DNA of 64,000 bases from the NCBI RefSeq assembly GCF_019904175.1, contig NZ_CP061913.1:10664001-10728000 (forward strand), read 5' to 3'. Under the pieces are notes generated by a model. It was not told the DNA's origin. It was given only the letters and a program-made list of their open reading frames with translations, and did no database searches. Shown here piece after piece: positions 61,816-64,000 of this stretch. Both the position numbers and the translations under genes were made by a program. The stretch's first letter is position 1. Each line of letters begins with the position of its first letter. Source of the stretch: Dactylosporangium vinaceum. GTDB taxonomy: Bacteria > Actinomycetota > Actinomycetes > Mycobacteriales > Micromonosporaceae.

Positions 61816-63102
61816 GTGACCAGTAGTGCACTGCTGACCGACCACTACGAGCTGACGATGCTGTCCGCCGCACTGCGCGACGGCACCGCCGACCGCCGCT
61901 GTGTGTTCGAGGTGTTCGCGCGCCGGCTGCCCATCGGCCGGCGCTACGGCGTCGTGGCCGGCACCGGGCGGCTGCTCGACCTCATCGCCGACTTCCGGTT
62001 CGGCGCGGACGAGGTCGAGTTCCTGCGCGGGCGCGGCATCGTGGACGACACGACTGCCGACTGGCTCGCGAACTACCGCTTCAGCGGCGACGTGGACGGC
62101 TACGCGGAGGGCGAGCTCTTCTTCCCGACCTCGCCGATCCTGACCGTGAGCGGCACGTTCGCCGAGTGCGTGGTGCTGGAGACGCTTATCCTCTCCGTGC
62201 TCAACCACGACTGCGCGATCGCCGCGGCCGCGGCCCGGATGGTCACCGCGGCGCGCGGGCGGCCCGTGATCGAGATGGGCTCGCGGCGCACGCAGGAGGA
62301 GGCGGCGGTCGCGGCGGCCCGGGCGGCGTACCTGGCCGGCTTCGCGTTCACCTCCAACCTGGAGGCCGGGCGGCGCTACGACATCCCGACGACGGGCACC
62401 GCCGCGCACGCGTTCACGCTGCTGCACGACTCGGAGCAGGCCGCGTTCGCCTCGCAGGTGGCGACGCTGGGCAAGCAGACGACGCTGCTGGTCGACACCT
62501 ATGACATCGCGCAGGGCATCCGCAACGCGATAGCGGTGGCCGGGCCCGACCTGCGGGCGGTCCGGATCGACTCCGGCGACCTGTCGGTGCTGGCCTCCGA
62601 GTCCCGGGCCCTGCTCGACTCGCTCGGGGCCACGGATACGCAGATCGTGGTGTCGGGCGACCTGGACGAATACGCGATCGCGGCGCTGGCCGCCGAGCCC
62701 GTCGACGCCTACGGCGCCGGCACGGCCGTGGTCGTCGGCTCGGGCGCCCCGACCGCCGGGCTGGTGTACAAGCTGGTCGAGGTCGAGGGTCGCCCGGTCG
62801 TCAAGCGCTCGGAGAACAAGGGCACCGTCGGCGGCCGCAAGACCGCCGTGCGCCGGCACAAGCCGACAGGCACAGCGGTCGAGGAGGTGGTCGTCTCCCT
62901 GGGCACGCCCGAGCCGCAGCCGCACGACCGCATCCTGCAGCGCCCGCTGATGCGCGACGGCGAGGCGGTGCCCGGCCGGCCGACGCTCACCGAGTCGCGC
63001 GAGCACCTGCGCCAGTGCCTCATCTCCATCCCCTGGGAGGGGCTCAAGCTCTCGGCCGGCGACCCCGCCGTCCCGGTCATCATGTCTGGAGGCACCGCAT
63101 GA
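61816..63102 (+). CDS. pncB: nicotinate phosphoribosyltransferase
   Basis: A 428-aa enzyme. ALLTDHYELTMLSAALRDG is the family start, then VFARRLPIGRRYGVVAG, EMGSRRTQEEAAVAAARAAY, TGTAAHAFTLLHD, VRIDSGDLSVLA and VVSGDLDEYAI. It makes nicotinate mononucleotide for NAD salvage. GTG at 61816 is preferred to GTG 61798 because TATAAC (61790-61795) looks like its -10 box. The stop overlaps pncA. Confidence 0.95.
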   Translation: MTSSALLTDHYELTMLSAALRDGTADRRCVFEVFARRLPIGRRYGVVAGTGRLLDLIADFRFGADEVEFLRGRGIVDDTTADWLANYRFSGDVDGYAEGELFFPTSPILTVSGTFAECVVLETLILSVLNHDCAIAAAAARMVTAARGRPVIEMGSRRTQEEAAVAAARAAYLAGFAFTSNLEAGRRYDIPTTGTAAHAFTLLHDSEQAAFASQVATLGKQTTLLVDTYDIAQGIRNAIAVAGPDLRAVRIDSGDLSVLASESRALLDSLGATDTQIVVSGDLDEYAIAALAAEPVDAYGAGTAVVVGSGAPTAGLVYKLVEVEGRPVVKRSENKGTVGGRKTAVRRHKPTGTAVEEVVVSLGTPEPQPHDRILQRPLMRDGEAVPGRPTLTESREHLRQCLISIPWEGLKLSAGDPAVPVIMSGGTA

Positions 63103-63671
63103 CGCGGGCGTTGATCGTGGTGGACGTACAGAACGACTTCTGCGAGGGCGGCTCCCTCGCGGTGGCCGGCGGCGCGGGTGTCGCCACGCAGATCTCGGCC
63201 GCGCTGGCCGAGGGTCGCTGGGACCACGTCGTGGCCACCCAGGACCACCACATCGATCCCGGCGCGCACTTCGCCGAGCACCCCGATTACGTCAGCACCT
63301 GGCCGGTGCACTGCGTGGTCGGCACGGGCGGTATCGCGCTGCACCCCAACCTGGACACCGCCCGGATCGAGGCCATTTTCGAAAAGGGTTCATACGCGGC
63401 CGCCTACTCCGGCTTCGAGGGCGCGGCCGACGGCCGGGCCCTGGGCGACTGGCTGCGCGAACGCGATGTGACCGAGGTCGACGTGGTCGGGATCGCCACC
63501 GACCACTGCGTCCGCGCGACGGCCCTCGATGCGGTCCGTGAGGGCTTTGTTACGACGGTCCTGCTCGACCTCACCGCCGGGGTCGCCCGAGCGACTACCG
63601 CATCTGCGCTGGTAGAACTGCGTGAGGCCGGCGTGACGCTCGTCGGCGAACCGGTCGTGGCCGGGAGCTGA
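63099..63671 (+). CDS. pncA: nicotinamidase
   Basis: A 190-aa enzyme of the isochorismatase-like fold. Catalytic residues are Asp in LIVVDVQNDF, Lys in FEKGSY and Cys in IATDHCVRAT; ATQDHHIDPGAHF gives the metal site. It converts nicotinamide to nicotinate, feeding PncB; the two genes overlap (ATGA). Confidence 0.95.
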   Translation: MTRALIVVDVQNDFCEGGSLAVAGGAGVATQISAALAEGRWDHVVATQDHHIDPGAHFAEHPDYVSTWPVHCVVGTGGIALHPNLDTARIEAIFEKGSYAAAYSGFEGAADGRALGDWLRERDVTEVDVVGIATDHCVRATALDAVREGFVTTVLLDLTAGVARATTASALVELREAGVTLVGEPVVAGS

Positions 63672-63759
63672 CCGGGCGGCGGATGGCACGTGGCTGGACT
63701 TGCCGTGTAACAACCGACGTGTACCGTCATCCGGGCAAGACGGTTCCGCAGCACTTGAT

Positions 63760-63867
63760 GTGAGGGTTCCTCACGTCTCTATGTAAGGAGCACCTACACG
63801 GAGCGTGGCGAAAGTGGGAAGACTTCGCTACGCTTGCGGGACCTCAAAGGGTCGTCCATGGTGGACG
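63760..63867. promoter_or_regulatory. two short palindromes before the STAS gene
   Basis: GTGAGG-GTT-CCTCAC (63760-63774) and CGTCCA-TGG-TGGACG (63853-63867), both perfect 6-3-6 inverted repeats in the 217-bp gap between pncA and the STAS gene. Candidate regulator sites; no regulator can be named. Confidence 0.4.
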
Positions 63868-63888
63868 GCTCAGCACCAGGAGGGTCAC

Positions 63889-64000
63889 GTGAAGTTGTCG
63901 ATCGAGACTCGCCCCTCGGATCAGCGCGACGCAGTGCTGACGCTGAGTGGCGAAATCGACTATGAGACCGCTCAGGAGCTCCGCACCTCAGTGAGCTCAG
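63889..64000 (+). CDS. STAS-domain anti-sigma factor antagonist, partial
   Basis: The first 37 codons of an antagonist: VKLSIETRPSDQRDAVLTLS, then GEIDYETAQELRTSV, the first beta strands and helix of a STAS domain. The serine that would be phosphorylated lies past the window edge. GTG at 63889 follows CAGGAGGG at good spacing. It could pair with an RsbW-type kinase such as the one at 16933, but such proteins are numerous in these genomes. Confidence 0.85.
   Translation, partial: MKLSIETRPSDQRDAVLTLSGEIDYETAQELRTSVSS

Overview
The window is about 70% G+C throughout, uses GTG and TTG starts freely, and has many genes joined by 1-4 bp stop/start overlaps (ATGA, TAGTG). Together with two blocks of gene order familiar from Mycobacterium tuberculosis, this points to a chromosomal segment of a filamentous actinomycete, most likely Micromonosporaceae (Actinoplanes-like); the genus is an inference. 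I see no integrase, IS element, CRISPR array or rRNA.

Layout. 0-7.8 kb: an ECF sigma factor with its DGPF/YCII partner, an alpha/beta hydrolase and DUF2625 in one minus-strand run; an SDR; a protein kinase coupled to a tyrosine-type phosphatase; an Eis-like acetyltransferase. 7.8-9.3 kb: a poor, partly degenerate stretch with a tRNA 3'-end-like remnant. 9.3-14.6 kb: a cellulose-synthase-like glycan locus (GlxA radical copper oxidase, GH6 lipoprotein, CslA). 14.6-27.8 kb: a core block matching the Rv2465c-Rv2470 neighbourhood (rpiB, mycothiol/DsbA-like oxidoreductase, pepN, DUF5130, ctaJ, HNH nuclease, glbO) with DUF1015, an RsbW-type kinase, kynureninase, MscS and an MFS permease added. 27.9-33.8 kb: secreted propeller, tRNA-His, orn, CopCD and a peroxiredoxin. 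35.2-38.6 kb: the conserved ATP-grasp / alpha-E / transglutaminase trio. 40.4-48.5 kb: a complete histidine-utilisation operon (RpiR regulator, hutU, M20 amidohydrolase, hutF, a small coupled ORF, hutI, hutH). 48.7-58.9 kb: a second block resembling Rv1331-Rv1341 (rdgB, rph, cyclic-nucleotide phosphodiesterase-type MBL protein, cysM, cysO, mec, DUF2017, clpS), interrupted by a GDSL hydrolase and two glycosyltransferases. 59-64 kb: a LuxR-type LAL regulator, pncB-pncA NAD salvage, and the start of an anti-sigma antagonist.

The most unusual feature is a minus-strand cassette at about 33.86-35.21 kb: a class-I tRNA with a UAG anticodon, an uncharacterised 244-aa protein gene, and then two RNA units in which a tRNA 3' half (T arm plus acceptor strand) lies upstream of its own 5' half (acceptor strand plus D arm), separated by 6-7 nt. 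In both units all seven acceptor pairs form only in this permuted order, and the outer flanks are complementary to each other. This looks like two circularly permuted tRNA-like genes, an arrangement I know from red and green algae and a few archaea but not from actinobacteria. It is the best candidate here for an undescribed system.
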